Source: Ottelia alismoides
Taxonomy: Eukaryota > Streptophyta > Magnoliopsida > Alismatales > Hydrocharitaceae
Direction: 5' to 3'
Length of the DNA stretch: 64,000 nucleotides
NCBI GenBank assembly: GCA_037367405.1
Contig: JAZKJV010011400.1
Coordinates: 5,268,501-5,332,500 of the forward strand
Shown: one piece after another, positions 1 to 8,404 of the stretch
Layout: each line of letters opens with the position of its first letter
Position numbering within the stretch: position 1 is the stretch's first letter
Notes under the pieces: model-generated
What the model was told of the DNA's origin: nothing
What the model saw: the letters and a program-made list of their open reading frames with translations, nothing else
Databases searched by the model: none
Translations under genes and position numbers: made by a program

Positions 1-568
1 CGGCCAGGATGTCTTTGTTGACATGTTCCAGCATGCTGCCACTGGTGACTCCGCGGGCCAGGCGAGTTATCTGGACTGGGAATTCGGCTAATTGATTAGA
101 GATATACAGTGCGGTACCATCGCCTTCGACGGTTGGGTTAGTACCCATAATCACTTCGACAAAGTTCCCGCGGCGAACGCGCTCGACCAATTGGTTAATC
201 GTTATCTGGTCTGGTCCGACACCTTCCAAGGGTGAGATGCGGCCTAGCAACACATGATACAAACCGCGAAAAGCACTAGCTTGTTCCAGCGCGATCAAGT
301 CGCGAGGTTGTTCGACCACGCACAGTAACGTTGTATCACGGCGGGTATCGGTGCAGATATTGCACAGATGGCCTTCCGCCAGATTGAAGCAGACCGCGCA
401 GTAGTGCACGTTCTCACGCACAGCGCGGATGGCATCGGCCAGTGCCAGGGCTTCGGCTTTATTGGTGCGCAGCAAGTGATAGGCGAGTCGTTCAGCGGAC
501 TTGCGACCGACGCCTGGCAAGCGACCCAGGTGTTCGATCAAGTCAGCGACGGATTGCGAGAACTCCAT
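1..568 (-). CDS. recR: Recombination mediator RecR (partial, 3' end outside window)
   Basis: This is the N-terminal 189 or so residues of RecR, which works with RecF and RecO to load RecA at gapped DNA. The frame opens with MEFSQSVADLIEHLGRLPGV, the usual helix-hairpin-helix start GxGxKSAxRxAxHLL follows (GVGRKSAERLAYHLL), then the zinc module CAVC...CNIC, then the Toprim part with VVEQPRDLIALE and the RGLYHVLLGRISPLEGVGPD motif. The ATG at 566-568 is the natural family start. It lies 11 bp after ybaB on the same strand, the conserved ybaB-recR pairing. The stop codon is beyond base 1, so the C-terminus cannot be judged. Confidence 0.95.
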   Translation of the reverse strand, partial: MEFSQSVADLIEHLGRLPGVGRKSAERLAYHLLRTNKAEALALADAIRAVRENVHYCAVCFNLAEGHLCNICTDTRRDTTLLCVVEQPRDLIALEQASAFRGLYHVLLGRISPLEGVGPDQITINQLVERVRRGNFVEVIMGTNPTVEGDGTALYISNQLAEFPVQITRLARGVTSGSMLEHVNKDILA

Positions 569-578
569 AGTCGGTGGT

Positions 579-920
579 TTACAGGCTGGCCAGGGCTTCG
601 TCCAAACCAGGCAGTTCCATGCCGCCGGTGACTTCTCTCGCCATATTGATATGCATCTGACGAACTTTGGTCAGCGCTTCGTTCATGGCAACTGGAATCA
701 ACTCTTCCAATAACTGAACGTTGTTCTGGGCAACCAGGTCGGGGGCGATCGTCACTTTCAGAACTTCACCCAGGCCGGTCAGTTCCACCTGAACCGCGTG
801 GCCACCGGCCGTGCCCGTGACGACTTCACGCCCCATTTGATCGCGGAGTTCTTTGATGCGCGGTCCCAGGGTGCTAGCGGTTCGCAGCATCTGTGCAAAG
901 CCGGTTAAATTCTTGAACAT
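579..920 (-). CDS. ybaB: YbaB/EbfC family nucleoid-associated protein
   Basis: A 113-residue protein of the YbaB/EbfC DNA-binding family. The family core is visible: the helical N-terminus (MFKNLTGFAQMLRTA), the central strands with VVTGTAGGHAVQVELTGLG and VLKVTIAPDL, and the C-terminal helix LLEELIPVAMNEALTKV. Length fits the usual 100-115 residues. It sits directly upstream of recR with an 11 bp gap, the common ybaB-recR operon. dnaX, which often precedes ybaB in other bacteria, is not here; it lies at the far right of the window on the other strand. Members bind DNA as dimers; the specific role in this organism is not visible from sequence. Confidence 0.9.
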   Translation of the reverse strand: MFKNLTGFAQMLRTASTLGPRIKELRDQMGREVVTGTAGGHAVQVELTGLGEVLKVTIAPDLVAQNNVQLLEELIPVAMNEALTKVRQMHINMAREVTGGMELPGLDEALASL

Positions 921-969
921 GTGCGAAATGGCTTTCGGTGGCGGTTATTTAAGTAAAGACTAGCTGGCA

Positions 970-1461
970 CTATTCTACAACATCAGTCGCTGGAGGTTTA
1001 TCCTCCTTGAGCGGCTTGACCATCGGCTGCAGTTCAGCAACGAAGTCGGCCACGTCCTTGAACTCGCGGTAGACGCTGGCAAATCGAACGTAAGCCACCT
1101 GGTCGATTACCGCCAGGCGTTCCATGACCAGTCGTCCGATGCGGTCGCTGGGGACCTCTGTTTCAAAATCGGCCTGCAGATCTGTTTCGACGGCGGCGGC
1201 CAGTTGACGGATATCCTCGGTGCTGACCGGGCGTTTCCAGCAGGCGCGTTCCACGCCGCGCTCAATCTTTTCCCGCTGAAATGGCTCGCGAGCCTGGTCC
1301 TTCTTGACTACTTGGAGCGTAAAGGTTTCGACACGTTCGTAAGTGGTGAACCGCTTGCGGCACTGGTTGCAAAACCGGCGTCGGCGGATGGCTCGCCCAT
1401 CTTCGATGGAACGAGAATCCAGAACGCGGTCGTTATCGGCGCGGCAATATGGGCAGTGCAT
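970..1461 (-). CDS. nrdR: Transcriptional repressor NrdR
   Basis: NrdR is the zinc-finger/ATP-cone repressor of ribonucleotide reductase genes. The start at 1461 gives MHCPYCRADNDRVLDSRSIE, the exact family opening; an upstream in-frame start at 1491 would add ten residues absent from the family. The zinc ribbon is CPYC then CNQC, followed by RKRFTTYER, and the ATP-cone runs from about residue 45 to 135 (VVKKDQAREPFQREKIERGV). Length, 163 residues, is typical. The tail after residue 145 is variable in the family. It reads toward ybaB-recR with a 49 bp gap and could be co-transcribed. No nrd gene is in the window, so its targets are elsewhere. Confidence 0.95.
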   Translation of the reverse strand: MHCPYCRADNDRVLDSRSIEDGRAIRRRRFCNQCRKRFTTYERVETFTLQVVKKDQAREPFQREKIERGVERACWKRPVSTEDIRQLAAAVETDLQADFETEVPSDRIGRLVMERLAVIDQVAYVRFASVYREFKDVADFVAELQPMVKPLKEDKPPATDVVE

Positions 1462-1636
1462 CTTCGAATAGCCTGGAGAATGGGAACGCAAAAAAGTAAA
1501 CTACCGGGATTATCGCAGCCGGGCGAACATCGCCCAGTTTAGCGTTTATGCGTTCCGTTGATATTGGGGCTGCCAGGCTTGAGGGATTATGCCCACGTGC
1601 TTTGCGGCCGCTGATGTGGTTGGCGCGCCCAATGCT

Positions 1637-1679
1637 AAGGTAGTTTGAGCCAAGCTAAGTGCGCGCCGCAAACTATCTT
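1637..1679. promoter_or_regulatory. Inverted repeat between nrdR and the PH-domain gene
   Basis: AAGGTAGTTTG (1637-1647) pairs with CAAACTATCTT (1669-1679), ten of eleven positions, around a 21 bp loop. It lies in the 273 bp divergent gap between nrdR and the PH-domain gene, followed by TATACT at about 1683, which could be a -10 box. An operator or attenuator hairpin are both possible; nothing decides between them. Confidence 0.3.
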
Positions 1680-1734
1680 GGGTATACTTTGCAGCCACGC
1701 AATCGATCAGCCCCTTTTATTGGAGAGACCATAA

Positions 1735-2310
1735 ATGGCAAGTGACCCCACCTCGGCCGGAAATCCAAAAGATCAGTTCTTGGAAGCGGCTGGCCAACGC
1801 ACCGCAGCCTCCGCGCCGGCCTCGGCTGAACGCAGCTTGTGGAGAGGCGGCTATTCGGCCAAAGCCATGTATGGAACCTGGCTGGTTTCGGCTGTCCTGA
1901 CCATTGCCGCTCTAGTCGGCCTGGTCATGTTTGGCAATCAGCATCCAGCCATCTGGCCCGCAGGCGGCGCAGTCATTGTCGTTTGGTGGTGCGTGGCCAT
2001 CGGTACCTATCTGTATCGCCGCTTGTCGGTCCAGTACGAACTGACCAGCCAACGCTTTATTCACCAGCGCGGCATCTTGGTCCGCCGCACCGATCGCATC
2101 GAAGTCATCGACATCGACGATGTCAGCTTCGTGCAAGGGATCGTCCAGCGCATGCTGGGTGTCGGTACGATCACCATTACCAGCAGCGACCGCACCGATC
2201 CATCTTTGAAGCTCTCGGGCATCGACCAGGTCTCGGTCGTCAGCAACATGATCGACGACGTTCGCCGCGACGAACGCCGCAAACGCAGCTTGCACATCGA
2301 ATCCGTGTAG
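1735..2310 (+). CDS. Bacterial PH-domain (DUF304-type) membrane protein
   Basis: A 191-residue protein with a 40-residue low-complexity Ala/Ser-rich cytoplasmic N-terminus, two closely spaced transmembrane helices (about residues 45-90), and a C-terminal bacterial PH domain (bPH_2/DUF304 type). The domain shows the usual run YELTSQRFIHQRGILVRRTD, then IEVIDIDDVSFVQGIVQR and GVGTITITSSD, a pattern common to YdbT/YdbS-like proteins. The start ATG has GGAGAG eight to nine bases upstream. Members are thought to act at the membrane, but no specific reaction is known. It stands alone between nrdR (divergent) and an intergenic repeat. Confidence 0.85.
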   Translation: MASDPTSAGNPKDQFLEAAGQRTAASAPASAERSLWRGGYSAKAMYGTWLVSAVLTIAALVGLVMFGNQHPAIWPAGGAVIVVWWCVAIGTYLYRRLSVQYELTSQRFIHQRGILVRRTDRIEVIDIDDVSFVQGIVQRMLGVGTITITSSDRTDPSLKLSGIDQVSVVSNMIDDVRRDERRKRSLHIESV

Positions 2311-2324
2311 CCACCGTCGCCAGA

Positions 2325-2540
2325 TTTTGAAGTTGCGCGTTTTGTGAATGTCACCTCTCCCGCGCAGCTGGGGGAGGTCGCAGACGAGGCCTTTAGCCGA
2401 GGCTGCGGGAGGGGGCAATGCGTCATGGTTGACTCATCCCCGGCGCAGTGCCCCCTCCCGAATCTTCGCCTTAAGGGCTCGATTCGACCTCCCCCAAGCT
2501 GCGCTTGGGAGAGGTGACACAAAAACGCGCAACATCAAAA
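2325..2540. repeat. 216 bp palindromic intergenic element (repeat family A)
   Basis: The outer arms TTTTGAAGTTGCGCG (2325-2339) and CGCGCAACATCAAAA (2526-2540) are complementary with one mismatch. Inside them GTCACCTCTCCC pairs with GGGAGAGGTGAC, and GGGGGAGGTCG pairs with CGACCTCCCCC, so the whole unit can fold into one long hairpin. Pieces of the same ends occur at 36161-36182 and 37496-37535. No reading frame of its own is supported. It is MITE-like. Confidence 0.7.
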
Positions 2541-2550
2541 CTTGGCAGCG

Positions 2551-2598
2551 GGTGGCTACGAAGAAGCGGTGGCTACGAAGAGGCGGTGGCTACGAAGA
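2551..2598. repeat. Three tandem copies of a 17 bp unit from the REP family
   Basis: GGTGGCTACGAAGA occurs at 2551, 2568 and 2585, spaced by 17 bp. GCGGTGGCTACGAAG is one arm of the REP-like hairpin found throughout the window's gaps, so this looks like tandem growth of a half-REP. It ends just before the stop codon of the CRTAC1 gene on the minus strand. Confidence 0.55.
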
Positions 2599-2608
2599 GA
2601 TGGACTTG

Positions 2609-4477
2609 CTAGGGGCGCGGCTGTTCGATGACGTGCAGTTGGTCGACCGTCAGGTTCTCGACCGTTTGTTTCTGTCCGCCTGGCCACTCGATTTCAATCG
2701 CTACTGGTTTATCACTGGAACCCAGTCCGAAGGTGGCCGGTAGTTCGCATTGGCTCAAGTAACTGCGTGTGGCCGTGATACAACGAGTTTGTTTACCAGC
2801 CTCGGTCGTCAAGCGAACTTGGGCACCGATCGCATCACGATTGGACTGCGTGCCCTTCAGTTTGACTCGCAACCAGTGATGGCCTAGCTTCTGATCATTG
2901 CGCAAAACCTTCGGTGCGCCGCCATTACTTACCAGCACGATATCCAAGTCGCCATCGCCATCCAGGTCACCATACGCTGCCCCGCGACCGACGATCGGTT
3001 CCGAAGCCGACTTGCCCAATTGCTCATCATCCCAACGCACCAGTTCGCTGCCGCCTTGTGAGCCGGCATTCCAGAAGTACAGCGTTGGCTGCTGGTAATG
3101 TTGATTGGGCTGGACTTTGGAAATCTCTTGTTCCAAGTGACCGTTGGCACACACGATATCCATGCGTCCATCTAAATCCAAGTCGGCAAAGAACGCACCG
3201 AATGTCAGGCTCAGCCGAGTTACCGGTCCCAGTCCGCTGGGCATGGCTTCGTCCAGAAACGGCTCGCCGGCATTGGAGACATAGAGCGAACAAGGCTCGT
3301 TGGCAAAGTTACCAATGACAACACCTAGCACGTCGCCATTGCGGAAACAAGCCGCATCGATTCCCATCGCACCGGTGGCTTCGCCGTTGCGATCAAAAGC
3401 GATGCCTTGAGGAATGCCATCTTCCTTGAAGGTCCCGTTCTTTTGATTGACGAACAGATACTTGCGCACCGTATCGTTAGCTACGACCAGGTCCATCCAA
3501 CCGTCTTGGTTCACATCCGTGGCAGCCACACCCAGAGCTTTGCCTTCGGGCACAGGCGTGTTGGGATTGTTGATTTGAAAACCGGCCTCTTTGGAAACAT
3601 CGGTAAACTTGCCATTGCCATCGTTGTGAAAAAGATACGAATGCATCCCGGTGAAGTTGGTTGGCTGGCCATAGGCTCGGCCTACACCAGTCAACGAGAA
3701 ACCCAACGTCAAGTCCAGCTCGCGGCTCCACAACACATAGTTGCCCACATACAGGTCCAGTCGCGAATCGTTGTCGTAATCGAACCACACTGCGCACGTT
3801 GTCCAGTCTTGCGGCTTGCCTGCCAGGCCTGAGTCGGCCGTGATATCGGTGAACTTGCCCTCTTGATTGCGGAACAAGTGATTGCCACCGACTCCCGTGA
3901 CTAGCAGGTCCACCCAGCCGTCGTTATCGAAGTCACCCACAGCCCCGCCCATGCCTTGTAAACGGACTTGCAAACCAACTTGTTCAGTTACATCCGTAAA
4001 CCGGGCTGATCCATCGTTGGCATACAAGCAGAGTGAACGCGGGTTGCCAAAAATGGAACGAGCCCAACTCCATGATTGACCGCCGACAAACAAGATGTCC
4101 TGGTCGCCATCGTTGTCGTAATCGAAGATCGAGACACCACCGCCCATCGTTTCGGGCAGCAGTTTCTCACCCTCCATCGCATTAAAGTGTTTCCAGTCGA
4201 TGCCTGCGCCAGCAGTGATATCTTCCAGCGGCAAACTTGGTTTGGCCACCGTGGGCGCCTTGCGTTTGATCGGCAAGACGAGTTCGGTCTCCTTGTTCTC
4301 TGGCGGTTTGCGGCTGTACCAGGCGATGGCCATGATGCCCAGCACCAGGCAACCGGCAGCGGCCGCCAGGCCTAGCGAAACTCGCAAGGCCCGACCTATG
4401 ATGGCGTCATCCTGCACGTCCTCGCGATCCAGTTGTTCGTCGAATTGGGCGTTTTTGTTCTTCACGGACTTCGACAC
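2609..4477 (-). CDS. CRTAC1/ASPIC-UnbV family FG-GAP repeat protein, membrane anchored
   Basis: A 622-residue exported protein. One transmembrane segment lies at about residues 32-52 (VSLGLAAAAGCLVLGIMAIA) after a charged N-terminus, so it is probably anchored with the rest outside. The body holds repeated FG-GAP/VCBS blades with calcium-type motifs (FDYDNDGDQDILFVGG, GDFDNDGWVDLLVTG, FDYDNDSRLDLYVGN, GDLDGDGDLDIVLVSNGG), which should fold as a beta-propeller. The end is the ASPIC/UnbV domain (RDAIGAQVRLTTEAGKQTR, IEIEWPGGQKQTVENL). It is encoded 88 bp downstream of the multihaem cytochrome gene on the same strand and probably shares its transcript. The molecular role of this family is not settled; a partner or scaffold for the cytochrome is inference. 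Confidence 0.85.
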   Translation of the reverse strand: MSKSVKNKNAQFDEQLDREDVQDDAIIGRALRVSLGLAAAAGCLVLGIMAIAWYSRKPPENKETELVLPIKRKAPTVAKPSLPLEDITAGAGIDWKHFNAMEGEKLLPETMGGGVSIFDYDNDGDQDILFVGGQSWSWARSIFGNPRSLCLYANDGSARFTDVTEQVGLQVRLQGMGGAVGDFDNDGWVDLLVTGVGGNHLFRNQEGKFTDITADSGLAGKPQDWTTCAVWFDYDNDSRLDLYVGNYVLWSRELDLTLGFSLTGVGRAYGQPTNFTGMHSYLFHNDGNGKFTDVSKEAGFQINNPNTPVPEGKALGVAATDVNQDGWMDLVVANDTVRKYLFVNQKNGTFKEDGIPQGIAFDRNGEATGAMGIDAACFRNGDVLGVVIGNFANEPCSLYVSNAGEPFLDEAMPSGLGPVTRLSLTFGAFFADLDLDGRMDIVCANGHLEQEISKVQPNQHYQQPTLYFWNAGSQGGSELVRWDDEQLGKSASEPIVGRGAAYGDLDGDGDLDIVLVSNGGAPKVLRNDQKLGHHWLRVKLKGTQSNRDAIGAQVRLTTEAGKQTRCITATRSYLSQCELPATFGLGSSDKPVAIEIEWPGGQKQTVENLTVDQLHVIEQPRP

Positions 4478-4565
4478 GATCGTCAGCTTTCAGCAATGAG
4501 TGAGAGGTAGGATGCAGGGCGGATGAGCAATTGGCGGCCAGGCCATCCGAAGCACGATTGGCTCG

Positions 4566-7430
4566 TTACTTCGAAATAGCCAGGCCATAGGCTTCGGCAC
4601 GGTTGAGCGAGTAAATGACCAGTGGCTCGGCAGCATGATCCGCAGCCGGGTACTGTCGCCGAGCGATCGGCCTGGCCACATCGCTGGCATTATCATCGGC
4701 CTTGTATTTCAGATGCAGAGCTTCGTGCTTGGCCGCCAGTTCGTCCTGGCCTTGACGCTTATAGACCGCAGCCAGGCTGGCATGGGCGGTGAGGTTTTCC
4801 GAATCCTCTTTCAAGGCACGCTTGAACTCGCTTTCCGCTTGCTCCAAATACTGGGCAGCCAACTGGTCATCCTGGCGATTGGCCGCTTGGGCTGCCAGAT
4901 CGATCAAGGTTAAACCCAGCGCGTTATGGACGCGATAGTCGCGACTGAAATCGAAATTGCGTTCGCGACGTTCCGGGGTCTCGTCATAGAGAACGCTGCG
5001 GAAATTCTCGGCCGCAGTTTCGAAGTTGCCTTGTTCGCGATTGATTTCACCGCTCAACCAGGCTGCGGTCCAGGCTGGTGGCGGAGGATCCATCGTGGCC
5101 GCGCGGCCCAGCGCTGCGGTGGCTCCATCCAAATCACCTTCGGCCCACAACACGCGCGCCAGGTTGATCGGACCATCAAAGCGGCCCAGTTTCTCCACTT
5201 CGGCAAAGGCTTCGGAGGCTTGCAGCAGCTGAGTCTTGCCGCTGAGTAACAAGCCGATACCGTAATCGTTCCAGCGTTCCCAAGTGGGCGGTACTTTGCG
5301 CTGGGCATTGGCTTCGGCAGAGACCGCCACGATCTGGCCATCGGTCTTTTTCACCGGCAACACGATTCGATCGGAACACATCGTCACAGCCGGCAAGTTG
5401 TTGGGCGTTACCCCTGCCTGGCCTTGCTCGCGGAACGGTCGGTCACCCGGCCGCCGCGCCGTATTCATGAAATCCAAATAGCCCTTGTCGAACTTGCGAT
5501 ACTTCAGAGCCACTTCGATTTCGACAGGTGCGTCGGCCCACTCGGGTACCGAGAGCGAATAGTGAATCGTTTGCCCGGCACCAGGTGGTATCTGGTGGTT
5601 GTACAGCGGCACGAAGATATCTTGCGCATTGCGCCGGGCGATGCGATTACCGTGACGATCGAGCATAAAGACGTTGACAAAGTGCGACCAAGGATCGACC
5701 TCACCTTGTTGATCCATGCCGCCGCTCTTGCCGATCAGTTTGTCACCGCATTTGGCAGTGACTTCGACCCATAGCTCGTTGGAGTCAACCGTGCCTTGGG
5801 TGAGATGGTGACCTAGCTTGAGCGTACGGATAACCGTTTCGATCAAGACATCCTGTCCGGCGGTCAAGGCTGGGAGGTCTTTCTCCAGCGGCGCATGGAG
5901 TTTGCCTTCGATGGTTCCCCCTTCGCGGATGCCAAAGATATCGATGCGGGTCGTGCCTTTGAGCAATTGCTGAGCACGCTCCACAATCGTTTCATCGCCA
6001 CGCCACCAAGGTAAGGCTGTGTTGGCGCCAGGGAAGAAGTGGTCGTGGACCACGCTCTTGCCGGTCTTGGGATCGACCTTGGCCGCGAAGTCGTTTGAAA
6101 CCTGGTCTGGCATGTGGCAACCATTGCAATTGGTCTGCGCAATCGGCGGATAATAGAAGCTCTGTGCCCCGTGCCCCGATACACCGCTCAGCAGGTAAGT
6201 GTCGTAGTGATTCTGGCCGCGGACAAAGTCCTTGTACTGGGTGACTTCTTTGGGCAAGTGAACCTTGTGGCAAGAGCTACAGAACTCGGCGGTCTTGTGG
6301 AAAGGCTTGAGGAACGTCTTCTTGTGGAAGCTGGGCTTGGCTTTGATCAATAGCTCGTTGATCTTTTGCAGTGTGGGCGATTCCGAGTAAGCGAACGGAT
6401 ACTGAATCGGTTCTTCGATCACATAGTTGGCATTACCCACATACTGTTTGTCATGCGGATCGCCCCCGACATTGGTGATCGCATGGCAAGTGGTGCAGGT
6501 GATGCCGGCTTGTGAGGTGGGATCATTGACGTCATCGTAATCCGGTTTATCAAAAGCACCGCTGAAAAATGGTACAGGATCATGACAACCAGCGCACCAC
6601 CGCGAGGCTTGCACCGAGCCGTCTCGCTCTTGAACGACTTTGCGAGTTTCGCGAATCGCTGCCAGATAAGCCGGGTTGTTGAACGAACTGAAGTGGTGCG
6701 CGCTATGGAACCAACTGTCATAAATGTCCTGGTGACACTTCATACAGTATTCATCGTTCTGCAGCGCTTTGGCCGGAATGAACTTGCCGTTTGAGGTGCG
6801 CGCCAGCGAGGGCTGGAAATACTTGTCACCGTCTTTCGGACCTGCCACGTTCCAGTCGCGAGGATCCTGCATTTGGACAACAACCATCAAACCCACAACC
6901 ACTGCTGTCGCCAGTCCGATGCGCCGAGCCACGTACCACTTGATTCGTGGGCCGACCAATCTGTGCAACCAGTACAGCCAAATAGCCAGCAAGGGACAGG
7001 CAATATGTGCCCAGTAGACAATGTCGCGGGTGGTAGCGCGTAGATCGATCCCGAACGAACGCGTGAGCAGTATCCCGCTGACCAGCACGGCAATCGCGAT
7101 GAAGAACAGGGCATAACCGATGCGCACAGCTCGCTTGTTGCGACGATTGCGGGCGTTTAGCAGGTGGATCACACCGAAGACAATCACCGGCGCTATGATC
7201 ACCACACCCAAGACCAGGTGCACGCCGAACATGATCTCGTAAAAGAAGTCTTCGTATACCTGGCCAGTGAAATGTTGCAGCCAGGTAATTGAGAACAGAT
7301 AGATACCGTTGGCGCTCAGCAACGAGAACAGCGCCAACACTACCACCAACAAGATGCGAAGACGCGGGCCAATAACACGCTTCGGCTTGGGGCTGGGCTT
7401 GGCAGAAGCTGGCATCTCGGCACTACTCAT
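4566..7430 (-). CDS. Membrane-anchored pentahaem c-type cytochrome with C-terminal TPR repeats
   Basis: The 954-residue protein begins at the ATG at 7430 (GGTGGAG seven bases upstream); a GTG four codons earlier is less likely. Four hydrophobic helices lie in residues 20-190, recalling a small cytochrome b-like anchor. Then come five c-type haem sites: CMKCH (about residue 229), CAGCH (279), CTTCH (311), CSSCH (383) and CNGCH (434), with extra histidines that could be distal ligands. A beta-rich stretch (450-650) follows, then TPR-like repeats (about 680-920), for example NLARVLWAEGDLDGATAALG and YLEQAESEFKRALKEDSENL. The haem part resembles cytochrome c554-type proteins. It leads a probable operon with the CRTAC1 protein. 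Extracytoplasmic electron transfer is likely; donor and acceptor are unknown. Confidence 0.85.
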   Translation of the reverse strand: MSSAEMPASAKPSPKPKRVIGPRLRILLVVVLALFSLLSANGIYLFSITWLQHFTGQVYEDFFYEIMFGVHLVLGVVIIAPVIVFGVIHLLNARNRRNKRAVRIGYALFFIAIAVLVSGILLTRSFGIDLRATTRDIVYWAHIACPLLAIWLYWLHRLVGPRIKWYVARRIGLATAVVVGLMVVVQMQDPRDWNVAGPKDGDKYFQPSLARTSNGKFIPAKALQNDEYCMKCHQDIYDSWFHSAHHFSSFNNPAYLAAIRETRKVVQERDGSVQASRWCAGCHDPVPFFSGAFDKPDYDDVNDPTSQAGITCTTCHAITNVGGDPHDKQYVGNANYVIEEPIQYPFAYSESPTLQKINELLIKAKPSFHKKTFLKPFHKTAEFCSSCHKVHLPKEVTQYKDFVRGQNHYDTYLLSGVSGHGAQSFYYPPIAQTNCNGCHMPDQVSNDFAAKVDPKTGKSVVHDHFFPGANTALPWWRGDETIVERAQQLLKGTTRIDIFGIREGGTIEGKLHAPLEKDLPALTAGQDVLIETVIRTLKLGHHLTQGTVDSNELWVEVTAKCGDKLIGKSGGMDQQGEVDPWSHFVNVFMLDRHGNRIARRNAQDIFVPLYNHQIPPGAGQTIHYSLSVPEWADAPVEIEVALKYRKFDKGYLDFMNTARRPGDRPFREQGQAGVTPNNLPAVTMCSDRIVLPVKKTDGQIVAVSAEANAQRKVPPTWERWNDYGIGLLLSGKTQLLQASEAFAEVEKLGRFDGPINLARVLWAEGDLDGATAALGRAATMDPPPPAWTAAWLSGEINREQGNFETAAENFRSVLYDETPERRERNFDFSRDYRVHNALGLTLIDLAAQAANRQDDQLAAQYLEQAESEFKRALKEDSENLTAHASLAAVYKRQGQDELAAKHEALHLKYKADDNASDVARPIARRQYPAADHAAEPLVIYSLNRAEAYGLAISK

Positions 7431-7668
7431 CGTGAACTCCACCGGGCGACGTGACCATCAAAAAAGAACTGCAGCTTGTACGGATTGGTGACCACGGCTA
7501 TGCAACTGGGTCACCGAAAGCTTCCCATCGGTCGGGATGTGTCTCAGGATTCAAACCGCCGATCGCAGCTACAAAGTGCTGCAAAAAGAATCCCGAGCAG
7601 AAGGACAGCTCAGTCCAGCAATCAATCAATAAATGCTTTAGACAGACCCAGTCCAAACTGACGGCTGA

Positions 7669-8145
7669 TCAGCCGGCGCATTGTGGCGGTCGCAGCAGAC
7701 CAGCCAATTCAGGAGACTTCGGTAGCGCGCAGCTTGACCAATGGACCAGTCCATGACGCTGTAACTCGCAGCGAAAGCTCGACTCGGTTTCCGCTACAGG
7801 CAAGTTGGGCTGGCTGGGCGAAGGTGTCGTCGACATTTCGCTGGGCGCGGTGGGAGCCGGTTTACATTTCGGACCGTCGCAGGGTGCCGGTTGCGGATGG
7901 AAGAGGTAGTAAGTCTTGCCAGCCACATACTGCCACTTGCCCAGCAGCGAAGGCTCAAGCCCATTAGCTAGTGGTCGGTTGGCAGAGTAGGCACTGGCTA
8001 TCGGCCCGCTATGTGTGCAACCGGCTTGAAGACTGCTCGCCAACCAGGCGTTGGCCATCAGGGCCAGCCAAGCCGCCAGCCCAGCCCGCACCACCACCTG
8101 GGATAGGCAGGGTAGGAATCGCACTGAGGTGGGGTTGGGGTACAC
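7669..8145 (-). CDS. Small secreted protein of unknown function
   Basis: A 158-residue frame with a signal-peptide-like start: a hydrophobic stretch at about residues 18-36 (VVRAGLAAWLALMANAWLA) followed by SSLQAGC, which might be a lipobox-like or ordinary cleavage site. The middle holds GKWQYVAGKTYYLFHP, a Pro/Lys/Cys patch (CDGPKCKPAP) and a Ser/Pro-rich linker, then ELQRHGLVHWSSC. I recognise no domain. The frame is bounded by a normal 220-250 bp gap on each side and is divergent from the transglutaminase gene. It could be a planctomycete-specific envelope protein; the composition makes it more than a chance frame, but no more can be said. Confidence 0.55.
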   Translation of the reverse strand: MYPNPTSVRFLPCLSQVVVRAGLAAWLALMANAWLASSLQAGCTHSGPIASAYSANRPLANGLEPSLLGKWQYVAGKTYYLFHPQPAPCDGPKCKPAPTAPSEMSTTPSPSQPNLPVAETESSFRCELQRHGLVHWSSCALPKSPELAGLLRPPQCAG

Positions 8146-8404
8146 GAGAACTGACCTGAGAGGAGTTAGACGACAATGAGTCTATGGTATCGTCTGTGCC
8201 ACTTAAAGTCCAGGAAGCGGGCCAACGGGCTCCCTACTGACTATACGTCATTCAGCCGCTCTTGGTTTCCCCGTTTTCTTTGGGGGTGGTTCGTTCACAT
8301 CCGACCCGGTTTTACCGTAACGGCCCCTCCGATTTAACTCGAAATCCGGTGGTTTGCTTTTGCATTAGCTGGCCAACTGGAACAGACTGAAAGGGATAGG
8401 CCCG

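Noticed and set aside
1204..1542. 112-codon plus-strand frame opposite nrdR
   Set aside because: Antisense to a well supported gene; no motif.
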